Source: Blastomussa wellsi
Lineage: Eukaryota; Cnidaria; Anthozoa; Scleractinia; Plerogyridae
Reading direction: 5' to 3'
Length of the DNA: 64,000 bases
Assembly (NCBI GenBank): GCA_947652115.1
Contig: OX393562.1
Span: 16,111,717-16,175,716, forward strand
Numbering within the stretch: the first letter of the stretch is position 1; each line of letters starts with the position of its first letter. The translations under genes were made by a program, and so were the position numbers. Below, in pieces: positions 31,509 to 43,650 of the stretch. The notes beneath the pieces were generated by a model. That model did no database searches and was not told the DNA's origin. It saw only the letters and a program-made list of their open reading frames with translations.

Positions 31509-32790
31509 CATTCTCGTCCCCAGAGGCCTTAGCCTCCTACGCAGGCGTTATTAGGGGATTGCGTTACCACTCGTCCCCACTAACGCCTGCTTAACCGCGA
31601 CCAACATTCCTTTCCCATTGTCTCTCGCCAGACAAACTAACCAATCAGCATTGTCTCTAGGCATTCAAAACGATCGTTGTAAAATTTCCCGCGAATCCGT
31701 TCTTCGCCGGCGTTGTTGGATACAATACTCTGGTGTATTTCGATGGTTGAAACACCAAAATATTATTTATTGTGAATACAAGAGGAAAGCGTGCGAGTCG
31801 GACTCTGGCGATCATAAGTTGGAAGGGTTAATATTTTGGGAAAGATGATCTCTCTCCCATGAACACAACAGTGGATCAGAAATATTTATTTCAACGCTAT
31901 AAAATGCTACAACAGACTTCGCCAACTCGAAAACGCAAAGCGGAATTAATTTAGAAATCATCAGAGGTCCACATTCGTGGTATTTACGAGCGAACAAATC
32001 GAAGGGATTCACCGCGCTGAATCATTCATTCGACAAACTTGCCACAGAACGATTTAAAACGTCGAGCGCTGTTGGGTTAAAAGGCTGGCTTGAAAATATG
32101 TTCAACTTCTCCTTTCGATAGTTCATTGGCCCTTTGATGTGAGGCCTCAGTTTGCTTAAAATTGGGTTTGAACAACCGACGATTATGAACGGCGCACACA
32201 CTTGAAATAATATTTTTCCGAACACCAAAATCGCTACAGAGTCTGAAACGTGGAAACTTTGACCCATAGGCTAGCTTTTCATTTGGCTGAACTTCAGTAA
32301 TTCGTTGCTGGATTGTACGTCTTTTTGCGGAGCTGTGGGGAAAATATGAAAACTGAAAATCAATGAGACTGTTGAACACACTGAAGGCAAAGCTTGATAA
32401 CAAACGACTTACCGTAGCCAGTTGATAAATTAAGGAGTGTATCTCTCTTCCCTTCAGTAAATAAGTTTCCCTTCGCAAATTCAGAACTTGCTTTCATCTA
32501 AAATGAATTTACCAGAGAAATCTCTGACTTGGGCATCGTGGGGCATCGTGGGGATTTTAGTTGGTAAAATCTGACTGGCAAAACGGCGGTCAAGGTGAAG
32601 GTCGGCTTTCCGGATTTTAGTAGGTAAAACCTGGCGAAGCGGCGAAAAGGAATGTTGGCCTCGGTTAAGCAGACGTTAGTGGGGACGAGTGTAACACAAT
32701 CCCCTAATAACGGCTGCGTAGGAGACTACCAGAGGCCGCGATCCTTTTGGTGCTGACGAAAAGGATTGCGGCCTCTGGGGACGAGAATGC
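31509..32790. mobile_element. 1.28-kb TIR element upstream of SNRNP27
   Basis: 'cattctcgtccccagaggcc', then 'cctacgcaggcgttattagg' and 'actcgtccccactaacg' at the left are repeated inverted at the right (32650-32790), with about 30 bp extra in the right arm. Open frames inside (for example 32478-32077 minus, 133 codons) match nothing I recognise. It begins about 200 bp upstream of the SNRNP27 start codon. Confidence 0.7.
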
Positions 32791-35214
32791 TCTAGGACGA
32801 GATTGTGATAGCTTCGAATTTGATGAGAATCGCGAACTCATTTATAAAAGCTCCTGCAGAACCGGGTAAGCGAAAACGGAGAAAAGAGGGAAATAATCTT
32901 AACTTTCTCTTTCTACTTAGTGAGTGTGTGGTTCGACTCCCATCTCCCCCCATTCTTAAAAAAGCTCCACCCTCCCATCTCTTTTTAAAATTTGTACGTT
33001 GGTGAGCGAACCTGAAATAATTTCCTAACAACGATTCGAAACTGACTTACAGAATCACAAACTTTAAACTACGTAAAGTAACTCAGAACCAAAATGTAGA
33101 AACAGAAATTCTCGAAAACCAGATCAATTATAAATATAACACGGCAGAAATAAACGATCCCATTCAACGAGTTTCACGTCAAACTTTGGTGTTTTTCCTT
33201 CACAGATTACGTAATTCAATCCGGATCCGTATTCATCGTGAAAACGAATTTGATGATTTCCTCTTTAAAGGAACCTCTTTGTATGAAATGTATTGCTTAT
33301 TTCTGAGAACTAATAGCACCAAAGGCTGTAAACAGTTTGAACGATTGTTGTCGAAAGTTTTCAACAAGTGCGCGAGATGTCGTCATATTACGTCATCGTG
33401 TTTCGACATTTTTCGACCGTGAATATTAGCCAAAGAGCGCGCAGATATGTCCAGGATTGACCGCTAATGAGATGCAAGCTATTTATGACAAGAATCACAA
33501 AGTGTCCTCATTGATAAAAGTTCACTAAAACACACATAATGCTGTTAATAGAAAATAACCCAGTCAAATATGAAGTAGTAATTAAAAAATACCTGCGTTC
33601 AATCCTAGGCATAAGTGTGAGCGCGCGAGAATTGCTGCAGTTGCGGTAAAATCCAAATTCTTTTGTTTGTCAGTCGCGTTGCCATAACAATTCGCCGGTT
33701 CACATTTATACACCTGGGTGTAGATAGGAACTGTGGGAGTAAATTAAAGTGTCACTACTATCCTGAGAACACAACGCAATGTGCCCTGCCGGGGCTCGTT
33801 CGATCTGGAGCCCAGCGCACTAACTACACCGCACCTCTCGTGTAAACTGTGCTAATATATAGATTTAGCCAAGCCTAAAAGCGGAGCTCCGCATTTTTTC
33901 TGGTTCTTAATGATTTCCGAAATTGCGTTCATTAAAATAAACAAGAATAATTAAAACGTCAACTCCAATTGCAGAATTTTCGCTGAGACCATAAAAAATT
34001 TTAAAATGCTGCCAGAAGCAAAAAATCGGACCTGAGCCCGCAATCAATGAAAAACAATTCCTGATCAGCGGTCAATTTAACAAAAAACACGTTACCTCGA
34101 TGAGTTCTAAATCTGAGCCAGCGATCTGGTCATGTGACACTGGTCAGCGGATGCCTTCTTTTGACAGCTGTCGATTGACCATAACTTAAAAATATCAACC
34201 AGGTCGAACTCTGAACTATAGCCGTCATATTGATATTTGGTGCGACGTCGTACGTACGAATTTCGCACGCGCCCGCAAGCATGCCGCTTGCCATTTTGAG
34301 CATGAGAAATGAAAGGCATGGTTCTCCTGTTTGTAGTTTGAATGCGCGCTTAGTTCTTCTATTTCTATAGGTATGGGGCTCCACTCTGCGGCTCTTTGGG
34401 CCGCCGGAGCTCCGCGGTTGCCGGTTGCATGGTCGGTTGCATGGTCAACAGGTCAAGTCATAGGATAAAAAGACCTCCGGAAAGGGCGGGGGCGGGGGCG
34501 GGGGGGGGGGGGAGGGCGGTAGGTCCAAAAAGTTTCTATCCTTTAAAAGGGATTGTTTGGCAATGTAACTTTTAATTTCATACTTTCAGAATATCTTTCC
34601 GCTAAAAACTATACAGAAGGAGTAAAAAATAACCGACACTGAAAAGCGCAGTTGAGATCACTCAAAAGCTGACCTAATCCTTTGGGAAAAGACAAGTTAC
34701 ATGCTATGTTAGGCTGTGAGACGTAATCAAACCAGTGTAGTAGTCACAGCGAGTTGTTCATTCAAACTAATATTCGTAAGTTGCTTTTGAAATTTCATAC
34801 GTACTGATCTGCTGGAATCTAGGCTCAGTTTCCGCCTCTCTCTCTCTCTCTCTCGTATCCGGTAGAATATGCGCGCATTTTCCCGAACAGATCTATCCTA
34901 AGAGGTCACATCACCAAATATAGGCAGTTTTAGTTAATACCAGCTTTATTTTTGGAAACAGTAATCGTATTTCACGCATAGCCGTGTGCGTCAGTGTTTA
35001 TTCAATTTGTTTTGCTTATTCGTTCCCCGTCAATGGACAAAAGTTATTCCCGCTGTTTCTAAACAATGAACGATTTTCAGACGCTCTGCGGGAGCTTGAG
35101 TCTCGTGAGAAAGCTTGATGTCTCAGTCGAGGTTTGTTGGGAAAGCTTACAACTCTTTCGTAAAATACAAGCTAACTATTTCGCAAATTTAGGAGATAAA
35201 ATCCTACCGCGATA
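32791..35214. other. Intergenic region before the SEA-protein gene
   Basis: It contains a SINE fragment (33700-33845), a G-run at 34487-34512 and a (CT)n tract at 34835-34857. The last few hundred bases should hold the promoter and 5'UTR of the SEA gene. No gene is recognised. Confidence 0.4.
33700..33845 (-). repeat. SINE fragment
   Basis: It shares 'tacacctgggtgtagat', 'gagaacacaacgcaatg' and 'gagcccagcgcactaac' with the inverted head of the SINE at 38929-39220. Confidence 0.65.
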
Positions 35215-38200
35215 ATGGGAAGATTAAGTTGGTCGCTTTGGAGTATTCCAATAGTGCTGTTGGTCCACTTTAGAGGTAAGGTAGATTATCCATGTCTTTG
35301 AATAATGGGTAAGAATTCAGTGGATCTATAGCTTACAGCCATGGGGGGGGGATCTCGCATATGAAAGGGGCGGGGATGCTGGTCGGAAATTTTGAATTAA
35401 ACCCCTAAAGGAGACCGATCTCGGCATGGCCCAAGCTTTTTTTAACCCCTAAAAGAGACCATGAAAACTTTGATTCTATGAATCGAGTAAATAAAACGAA
35501 TTAGAAATATACATATTAAATATACATTTTTATATTTCTTCGCATGCAACCCTAAATGAGACCTTCACGGCTAAATATAACGGCGTTTTGCCCAGAAGAC
35601 CCTAAGTGAGACCAAATCCGAAATTTACACCCCTAAGCGCCCCCCTTTCATATGCGAGTACCTCCCCCGGGGCTTAAAGCTGACCAGTCTGATTTACTGT
35701 TCAACAAAGTTAATTCAGTCATAGACTGCGAACAGTATCTCTTTTGCTCTCAAGTCAGTGGACGTTAGAGGAAAAGAGAAACTGCTCGTCGCAGTCTAGT
35801 TAATTCACTGAAGTAGAACCAAGTCAGTAAACCTTATCGATTCTGTTTAATAACTCTATCTGATGAGTAAAACTTTAGTAACGCACAGTTGAGCACCTAA
35901 CACCCGAAAGGACTCCGCTTTACTGAAGAACTAACAGGGTCTGGAAGGGGATCCTGATCCCGCATTCCCGCTCCTTTCTCACGCGAATCCCGCATCCCGC
36001 ACTTTTTGTCATTGCTTTCCCGAATCCCGTTTTTCTTTCCTCAAAAATTATTTAAAAGAGGACTAATTTTTGAATAAGCTAATAAATTTAAGATGTAGAT
36101 TTGCTCTTTTGGTTGTTATTTTCATTGTACGCCTGTTGTGAGACTACTGCAAAATACAGTCAGTTCTTCATGAAACTCTACGATGAAAGAGCCCCGCGTG
36201 CGCAATGTCCTTGATAAAAAGTTTACAGGAACACCCTCGACTGCGTCTTCTTTATTGGTGCTACTGTCCTCATTGTTGCTGGAGTCAGAGTCATGCTCTG
36301 ACAGCTGATCATCTGCTGAACTTGCTTCCTCAGTGACAGTTTCAATTAGATAACTATTAACCAGGCAAACTCGACAGTTGTTTTTTTTTTTTTGCTGTTG
36401 TTGTTGTTTTGTTTTTCAACAGGAAACACTTGCCAGTTAGTACTCGCCTGGTTGATTCACTTTCGCGGTCAGAACGTTCATCTAGGTGGTGAAAATTTCC
36501 CGAATTCCCAAAAATCAAGCAAGAATTCCCGTGTCCCGTGCCCAAATTTTGCTCAATCCCGCCTCCCGAGAAGCAGTCAATTCCCGAATCCCGTCAACAT
36601 ATTTTGCGTTTCCCCGAATCCCGCACTGTATTTTTGGTCAAATCCCGGATCCCGAAAATCCCCTTCCAGACCCTGAACTAAGATGTTCAGTTTTCTTTGA
36701 ATGTCTTTCTTTACTAGGAATCTCTGCAAGGAATCACAGTTCATTGATTTCTCATCCGGTGGTTACCACCCTAACTGAAACAGAAGGAAAGTCGTCCTTC
36801 ATTCCAGGAGTACTGCCATCAAAAGAAAATCCTGCTGCTATCTCATCATCTGCGCTCGTTCTTACCACCGACCGGCAAACTAGCAAGCTCCCATCTACTT
36901 CATCAGCTCTTAAATCATCGTCAACTACTGTTAGGGAAACTGATAATGATCATTTCAATGCAAAGTCGAGTGCTGTTTTGAGAACATACCAGGGTCAGGA
37001 AGGTGAGTCTGCCGACATCGAAAAAATGCAGAATATTCAAGTTCAAACTACCATTACAGGTCTATCGAAGATTGCTGTACCCTCATCCTCCTCCTCCTCA
37101 TTGTCATTGCCATTTTCATCCTCATCATCATCATCAATATCATCATCATCGTCATCATCGTCTTCACCATCATCGTCATCGTCATCATCATCGTTCTCCT
37201 CCTCCTCATCATCGTCATCATCATCAAAATCAAAGTCACCATCGGCATTCCCTTCACCATCATCATCACCAGTGCCACCACCATCACCAACTCCTTCGTC
37301 AACATCATCATCCTCCTTTTCTTCCTACTCTTCAACCTCTTCCTCCTTCTCTTCCTCCTCCTCATCATCATCATTGTTACTATCAGCATTATCGTCGTTG
37401 TCGTCGTCGTCATCATCATCACGATTACAATCCCCATCACTACCGCCGTCAACGTCCATAACATTCTCTTTCACTTCCTCCTCATCATTACCATCAATGA
37501 TAATTTTGTCATCCTCATCCTCATTTTCATCAGCGGCAGCATCGCCATCGATTTCATCAAACCGATCACCACCTCAGTTAGCGTTACCACTTCCACCATC
37601 AGTATCTCAAACACAATCACAAACACTATCACCGTTACTTCAACCGTCGCCACCGCCATTGCCATCGTCATCAGCTTTATCACAGTCAACATCTCCTCCT
37701 CCTTCTTCTTCTTACCCGTCCCCCTCTTCTTCCTCTTCTTCCTCCTCCCCTTCATCATCACCACCCTCACCACCACTACCGCCGTCATCATCATTATCAA
37801 CGGAAAAAGTAAAAAGATCGAAGAAATTTTCGACTTTACTTTCTACGTTCACCATGACTGTTTCTAAAGATGTAGAAACAACTCCTTCGGTGGTTTATAC
37901 CAAAGGTCTAGAAGTGCCCACAACCCTAGATGTCCTGGAATCCGGAAAGGTGTTTGAGGCAAAGTTTACAATTGAAAACATGGAATTCGCACCAGAATTA
38001 GCTAATACTTCTTCAGAAAGCTTTAAAGAGTTGACAAGAGATTTGGAATACTTACTGAATGATGAATTCGCTAGACTTTCTGGTTTCCTTTACGTAAAAG
38101 TCACAAGTTTTGAACCAGGGAGCATTGTATGCAATTTTTTCATCCACACGAAAGTAGGATCTTCGGCAACGGCTGACGAATTTGAAAAGGTCCTGACTGC

Positions 38201-39942
38201 AGCAGCAAATAGGGGAAAAACCGGGAAATATCAGATCACTAACATTGACGTGGTCGAACAAGACGTCGACGCTGTAGGAGCAGTGAAAGAGAATGAGCCT
38301 AAAGACAAGTTTCCACTTAAAGTGATTGGTATGGCAGCGTTTGCTGGAGTGGTGGCTTTGATCATTGTGTTCATACTTTATAAGGTTAGTGGGGTAGCTG
38401 GGGCGGAGCTAGGGGGAGGGTGCAGGGGGTCGGCACCCCACCCCCGACCCCCGCCATCATGAGATGACCTGCGAAATACTATTAATAGTATAAGATTCCA
38501 AATAAAACATGTCTGTCTGTCTGTCTGTCCTGCGACTCTCTAATATGCCTAGTATTCCGCTTACGTCACCTATCAATGACGTCATTCCTTAGTGGTGCAC
38601 CCTCCCCCTACCCCTAAAAAAAGTTCTGGATCCACCCCTGGGTAGCCCTGCTCCTAAGAAACATTCCGCATTCTCAGCCTTTTTACTTATTTGCTCGGGA
38701 GGAGGTAGTTTTAGGAAATTGTGCGTTGAGATGAGCACTGATGTATAGGCTGTAAAACTTTTTCTATTCGCACTATTTACACAAAGACCTATACATTTAC
38801 AATCCACCCACATATGAAAAATTAAGAAGCCTTCAACTTGTATGAAAATTTTCTCCTTTTGACTACACTCGGCCCATATTAATCAGTCGGCGAAGGGAAC
38901 TAAAGCTCAAATTCTCAGTGAAGTAAACAGGCGCAATGGCCTAATGGTTAGTGCGCTGGACTCTGATCGGGCGGTCCGGGTTCTAGCCCTGATCGGGGCA
39001 CTGCATTGTGTTCTTGGGCAAGACATTTTACTCTCACAATGCCTCTCTTCACCCAGGTGTATAAATGGGTACCAGCAACTTTACTGCCGGGTTAACCCTG
39101 CGATGGACTAGTATCCCATCCAGGGGAGAGTAGAAATACTCTCTCTCGCTTCATTCTTAGGAAACTGGGATTAGCTCCGGCCTGATGGGCCACTTGGCTC
39201 GTATGCAGACTTTATGCTCATTACGATACTCTCATCCTCAGCGGCTTCTTCGTTCGCGCAGGTATCAGAGAAGGTTTAAGACACATTGATCACCCATTGA
39301 CAGTGGTAATTCCAACTGCCTTTTTTATGCACGGATCACCTCCTCTATCCCCAACTGTCCTGTACCCAATAGCTACTTCCTTTTATATAACGTTTGGATG
39401 CCGAAGACCACGCAACGAAGAATAAAACTAGTTGGCTTGTTATTGCCGGATCTCTTGATAAAGTAATGCTCGTACCAGTCACTCCAAGTGTTGTAAAACC
39501 AAATTGATTGCAAGGCTGGTACTACGGCAAAAGGGCAAAATGTATTGGCCAATATTCCTTTTCTAAGAGTATTGTAAATATAAACAATAAAGCTTGTTGT
39601 TGTTGTAGAAAACACCGGCCTTGATATAGTGAACAATGTTACATTTCTACCCTTAAAGCCCAAGGGCTGCCAAACTGAATTATTTTGATGTTTTGCACGT
39701 CTTACTTTCTCTTTCAGGCTATCACCAAAAAGAGAAGTGAGCGGGAAGGCCATACGAAAACCGGCGATGTTTATCCTCTGAGTGACTTCAGGTCACCTAA
39801 CACTGAACAAGTGGAAGAAACACAACCAGCATTAGAAAATGATCGAAAGGCTAATTGTAATTACGACGAAATTGAAGAGGATGGAGACGAAATAACACCG
39901 TTTTACCGACCTAGTTACAGGACAGTTGAGGGAACGACTTAA
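35215..39942 (+). CDS. Mucin-like single-pass membrane protein with SEA domain
   Basis: Exons 35215-35275, 36718-38384 and 39718-39942 join in phase to about 650 aa. Residues 1-20 are a signal peptide with an IPIVLLVHF core. Then comes a Ser/Thr-rich segment, and residues about 142-382 are almost pure Ser/Pro, a likely O-glycosylated stalk. A SEA domain spans about 435-540; it contains PGSIVCNF, matching the G|S autoproteolysis motif of SEA domains (G488/S489). A transmembrane helix spans about 556-575 (VIGMAAFAGVVALIIVFILY). The 74-residue cytoplasmic tail starts KKRSER, is acidic, has several tyrosines and ends TVEGTT. It is probably a cell-surface mucin-type glycoprotein; I do not recognise a named orthologue. 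An ATG at 36486 in the same frame lies in an intronic transposon and is not the start. Confidence 0.85.
35343..35672. mobile_element. Foldback element in intron 1 of the SEA gene
   Basis: 'atctcgcatatgaaagggg' at the left and 'cccctttcatatgcgagt' at the right are inverted, with G/C runs outside. The interior repeats 'ccctaaaggagacc'-type words at least four times. Its end structure resembles 1497-1781. Confidence 0.65.
35935..36675. mobile_element. hAT-like non-autonomous element in intron 1 of the SEA gene
   Basis: The ends are CAGGGTCTGGAAGGGGA and TCCCCTTCCAGACCCTG, a perfect 17-bp inverted repeat. They are flanked by AACTAA at 35929-35934 and 36676-36681. The interior is dense in 'cccgaatcccg' words near both ends, and no transposase is visible. 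It ends only about 40 bp before the exon 2 acceptor. Confidence 0.8.
37080..37800 (+). repeat. Coding triplet-repeat tract (TCN serine codons)
   Basis: Imperfect TCA/TCC/TCG triplets encode the Ser/Pro stalk of the SEA protein. The low complexity keeps other frames open: His-rich on plus (37003-37461) and Met/Arg-rich on minus (37054-37464, 37471-37800). These are shadows. Confidence 0.9.
38929..39220 (+). repeat. tRNA-derived SINE, best copy in window
   Basis: The head 'ggcctaatggttagtgcgct' resembles a pol III A box and 'gggttctagccc' a B box, about 35 bp apart. A conserved body ('ttgggcaagacatttta', 'cacccaggtgtataaatggg') and tail ('ctgatgggccacttgg') follow. It lies in intron 2 of the SEA gene. 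Other copies are at 1431-2012, 22061-22342 and 33700-33845, all inverted. Confidence 0.8.
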
Positions 39943-41029
39943 CGCGGTTTGTTGCGAGGAGAGGACAACAGCAGAGTGTAATGCCAGGATTTAAACACCA
40001 CTAAAGGCAAAAGTGCAAATGAATGATGTTTTACATAGGCACGATGAGGGGTGCCTGTTTTGCTTACCAAGACGCAGCTTGTGTGAGCAGGTTTTCTACT
40101 GAGGAAAAGGATAACATTAGTGGCTTGAGAGTGAGCTAGTTGAAGAGATAGACAGCCTGGTCACACTTCATCAATGGGCATAGCCAGGATTTTTCAAAGG
40201 GGGGGGGGGGGGGTCACACCCATTGCGCTCAGCAGTTTGTCATGTTAATTACAATTTTGAGGGTTCAAAACTCATCAACTTGCAAATAATGGGTTTTTGA
40301 GTGCATTATTCACATGAGCTATATAAAAAACTATTTTAGCTTTAGCAAAACAGCAACGTATTCCTTAATCAACTTAAAAGTTGAAATGTAGTGCCTTTTC
40401 GGAGGTGTGCGAATTGATTTTCTTATGGGTTCCCATGCCCATCTATTCGTGTAGCCATAAGAACAATGAGGGACGACTCGAAGACTTAGTTGAAAGTTAC
40501 AAATTAACATTTAGATTTGTTGCAATGTACTCAATTGAATAGACCAGTAATACAAGACTCGTACCCAGTCGCTATTTACGGGTTCAGGGAATGAGAGAGG
40601 ATTGGATACTAGGGAAGACTGAGACGCGCAGTGTCTATTTTTCCTTCATCCCTTCCTATGAAACCTCGCGCGCCTCAATCTTCACTGGTATTCAATCTTC
40701 TCTCGCCCCCAGAACCCGCAAATAGCGACTGGATACGAGTCTGAAGTAATACTAAATCATTAATCTAGTTCTTTTCCCAGCTTTACAAAGTAGCAGCCAA
40801 TACATACGAGTAGATCCGAGTTATAGCTAAATCTAGAGACAAGTGTTAAAGTGGCTTTTTTAACAACTAGATATTGTGAAAGATTAATTAATCAACATGA
40901 CACGAGCGTGGGACAAAGAAAAATTCTGAGTCCCCGACAGGAAGCGAATCAATGACCTCCCAAACACCAGGCGGGCGCTCTATCCAGCAATTTAAAAAAA
41001 AACAAATTGTCTAAAGTTGCGCCACGGGC
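39943..41029. other. SEA-gene 3' region and intergenic sequence
   Basis: It has a G-run at 40199-40212 and the foldback at 40556-40741. No gene is seen. Confidence 0.4.
40556..40741. mobile_element. Palindromic MITE-like element
   Basis: GACTCGTACCCAGTCGCTAT at the left is matched by ATAGCGACTGGATACGAGTC at the right. The pairing extends about 55 bp per arm ('gggttc...gagagaggattg' and complement). Non-coding. Confidence 0.75.
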
Positions 41030-43650
41030 TACATAGAAAAATAACAATGATACAAAAAAGGGCGTGCATTGCAGAAACGGAAAAATCAAACACTACATAG
41101 AGAAGTAACAATCATACACACAACAAAGAGCACGCTAAATAGAAACGTAACAACCATACAAAAAACAAAGAGCGCGCTACGAAGAAACCTAACAAAACTA
41201 CACAAAAAAAGAGCGCGCTACGCGCTACGTATAAACCTAACAATCCTATAAAAAACAAAGAGCTCGCTGCGCAGAAACGTAGCAGCCACACAAAATAAAG
41301 CGCGCGTTATGCAGAAACATAGCAGTTATACACAAAACAAAAAACGCGCTACGCACAAACGTAGCAGCTATACACAAAACAGAGAACGCGCTACGCAGAA
41401 GCCTAATAATCCTACACAAAACAGAGAGCGCCCTACGTAGAAGCCTAATAATCCTACACAAAACAAAGAGCGCCCTACGTAGAAGCCTAATAATCCTACA
41501 CAAAACAAAGAGCGCGCTACGTAGAAGCCTAATAATCCTACACAAAACAGAGAGCGCCCTACGTAGAAGCCTAATAATCCCACACAAAACAAAGAGCGCG
41601 CTACGTAGAAGCCTAATAATCCTACACAAAACAAAGAGCGCCCTACGTAGAAGCCTAATAAGCCTACACAAAACAGAGAGCGCCCTACGTAGAAGCCTAA
41701 TAATCCTACAAAAAACAAAGAGCGCCCTACGTAGAAGCCTAATAATCCCACACAAAACAAAGAGCGCGCTACGTAGAAGCCTTATCCTGCACAAAACAAA
41801 GAGCGCGCTACGTAGAAACCTAACAATCCTTTACAAAACAAAGAGCGGGCTACGTAGAAGCCTAATTAGGCTTGTTAGGCTTCTACGTAGCGCGCTCTTT
41901 GTTTTGTGTAGGATATTTAGGTTTCTACGTAGCGCGCTCTTTGTCTTGTGTAGGATTGTTAGGCTTCTACGTAGCGCGCTCTTTGTTTTGTGTAGGATTC
42001 TCAGGCTTCTACGTAGCGCGCTCTTTGTCTTGTGTAGGATTGTTATTTTTCTACGTAGCGCGCTCTTTGTTTTGTGTAGGATTGTTAGGCTTCTACGTAG
42101 CGCGCTCTTTGTTTTGTGTAGGATTGTTAGGCTTCCATGTAGCGCGCTCTTTGTTTTGTGTAGGATTGTTAGGCTTCTACGAGCGCGCTCTTTGTTTCGT
42201 GTAGGATTGTTAGGCTTCTACGTAGCGTGTTCTTTGTTTTGTGTAGGATTGTTAGGTTTCGACGTAGCGCGCTCTCTGTTTTGTGTAGGATTGTCAGGGT
42301 TCTACGTACCGCGCTCTTTGTTTTGTAAAGGATTGTTAGGCTTCTACGTAGCGCGCTCTTTGTTTTGTGTAGGATTGTTAAGCTTCTACGAAGCGCGCTC
42401 TTCGTTTTGTGTAGGATATTTAGGTTTCTACGTAGCGCGCTCTTTGTTTTGTGTGGGATTGTTACGTTTCTGCGTAGCGCGCTCTTTGTTTTGTGTAGGA
42501 TTGTTAGGCTTCTGCGTAGCGCGCTCTGTTTTGTGTACGATTGTTAGGGTTCTACGTAGCGCGCTCTTTGTTTTGTGTAGGATATTTCGGTTTTTACGTA
42601 GCGCGCTCTTTTTTTCGTGTAAGATTGTTAGGTTTTTACGTAGCGCGCTCTTTGTTTTGTGCAGGATTGTTAGGCTTCTACGTAGCGCGCTCTCTGTTTT
42701 GTGTAGGATTATTAGGCATCTACGTAGTGCGCTCTTTGTTTTGTGTAGGATTGTTAGGCTTCTACGTAGCGCGCTCTTTGTTTTGTGTATGGCTGTTACG
42801 TTTCTGCGTAGCGCGCTCTTTGTTTTGTTTAGGATAGTTAGGTTTCTACGTTGCGCGCTCTCTGTTTTGTGTAGGATTGTAAGGCTTCTACGTAGCGCGC
42901 TCTTTGTTTTGTGTAGGATTGTAAGGCTTCTACGTAGCGCGCTCTTTGTTTTGTGTAGGATTTTAAGGCTTCTACGTAGCGCGCTCTTTGTTTTGTGTAG
43001 GATATTTAGGTTTGTACGTAGCGCGCCCTTTCTTTTGTGTAGGATTGTTACGTTTCTGCGTAGCGCGCTCTTTGTTTTGTGTAGGATTTTTAGGCTTCTG
43101 TGTAGCGCGCTCTGTTTTGTGTNNNNNNNNNNNNNNNNNNNNNNNNNNNNNNNNNNNNNNNNNNNNNNNNNNNNNNNNNNNNNNNNNNNNNNNNNNNNNN
43201 NNNNNNNNNNNNNNNNNNNNNNNNNNNNNNNNNNNNNNNNNNNNNNNNNNNNNNNNNNNNNNNNNNNNNNNNNNNNNNNNNNNNNNNNNNNNNNNNNNNN
43301 NNNNNNNNNNNNNNNNNNNNNNAAAACGAAGAGCGCGTTACGTAGAATCCTAACAATCCTACACAAAACAAAGAGCACGCTACGTAGAAACGTAACAGCC
43401 ATACACAAAACAAAGAGCGCGCTACACAGAAACGTAACAGCCATACACAAAACAAAGAGCGCGCTACGCAGAAACGTAACAGCCGCACACAATAAAAAGA
43501 GCGCGCTACGTAGAAACGTAACAATCCTACACAAAACAAAGAGCGGGCTACGTCAAAGCGTAATAATCAGACTCAAACAAAGGGTGTGCTACTTAGAAAC
43601 GTATCTATCAAATCCAAAACAAAGAGGGCGCAAATTAGAGAACGTAGCAA
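41030..43650. repeat. 42-bp satellite array with orientation switches
   Basis: Tandem units of about 42 bp contain CTACGTAGCGCGCTC and TTTGTTTTGTGTAGGATTGT. About 20 units in one orientation (41030-41865) meet about 30 in the other (41866-43122) at a palindromic junction, CCTAATTAGG, at 41861-41870. After an N gap the first orientation resumes (43323-43650). Because 42 is a multiple of three, long frames stay open on both strands, repeating GFYVARSLFCVGLL-like or LLRSALFVLCRIVR-like 14-mers. There is no sign that these are genes. Confidence 0.92.
43123..43322. other. Assembly gap of 200 Ns
   Basis: Exactly 200 N characters lie inside the satellite array, a placeholder size. True array length and the orientation change across it are unknown. 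Confidence 0.99.

Noticed and set aside
32077..32478. 133-codon minus ORF
   Set aside because: It is inside a TIR element, has no recognised similarity or splice support, and its composition looks non-coding.
36486..36717. ATG at 36486 as start of the SEA protein
   Set aside because: It lies in a hAT-like element. A signal-peptide exon with a proper donor exists at 35215-35275 and joins in phase at 36718.
37003..37800. His-rich plus-strand and Met/Arg-rich minus-strand ORFs
   Set aside because: They are out-of-frame readings of the serine triplet tract in the SEA gene.
38929..38999. Functional tRNA gene
   Set aside because: A and B box-like words are present, but the body and tail match other SINE copies and no clean cloverleaf could be drawn.
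39373..39753. 126-codon minus ORF across the SEA exon 3 acceptor
   Set aside because: It overlaps an intron/exon border of a supported gene on the other strand and has no recognised domain.
41030..43650. CRISPR-like array
   Set aside because: Units are contiguous tandem copies without unique spacers, the array inverts orientation, and the context is eukaryotic.
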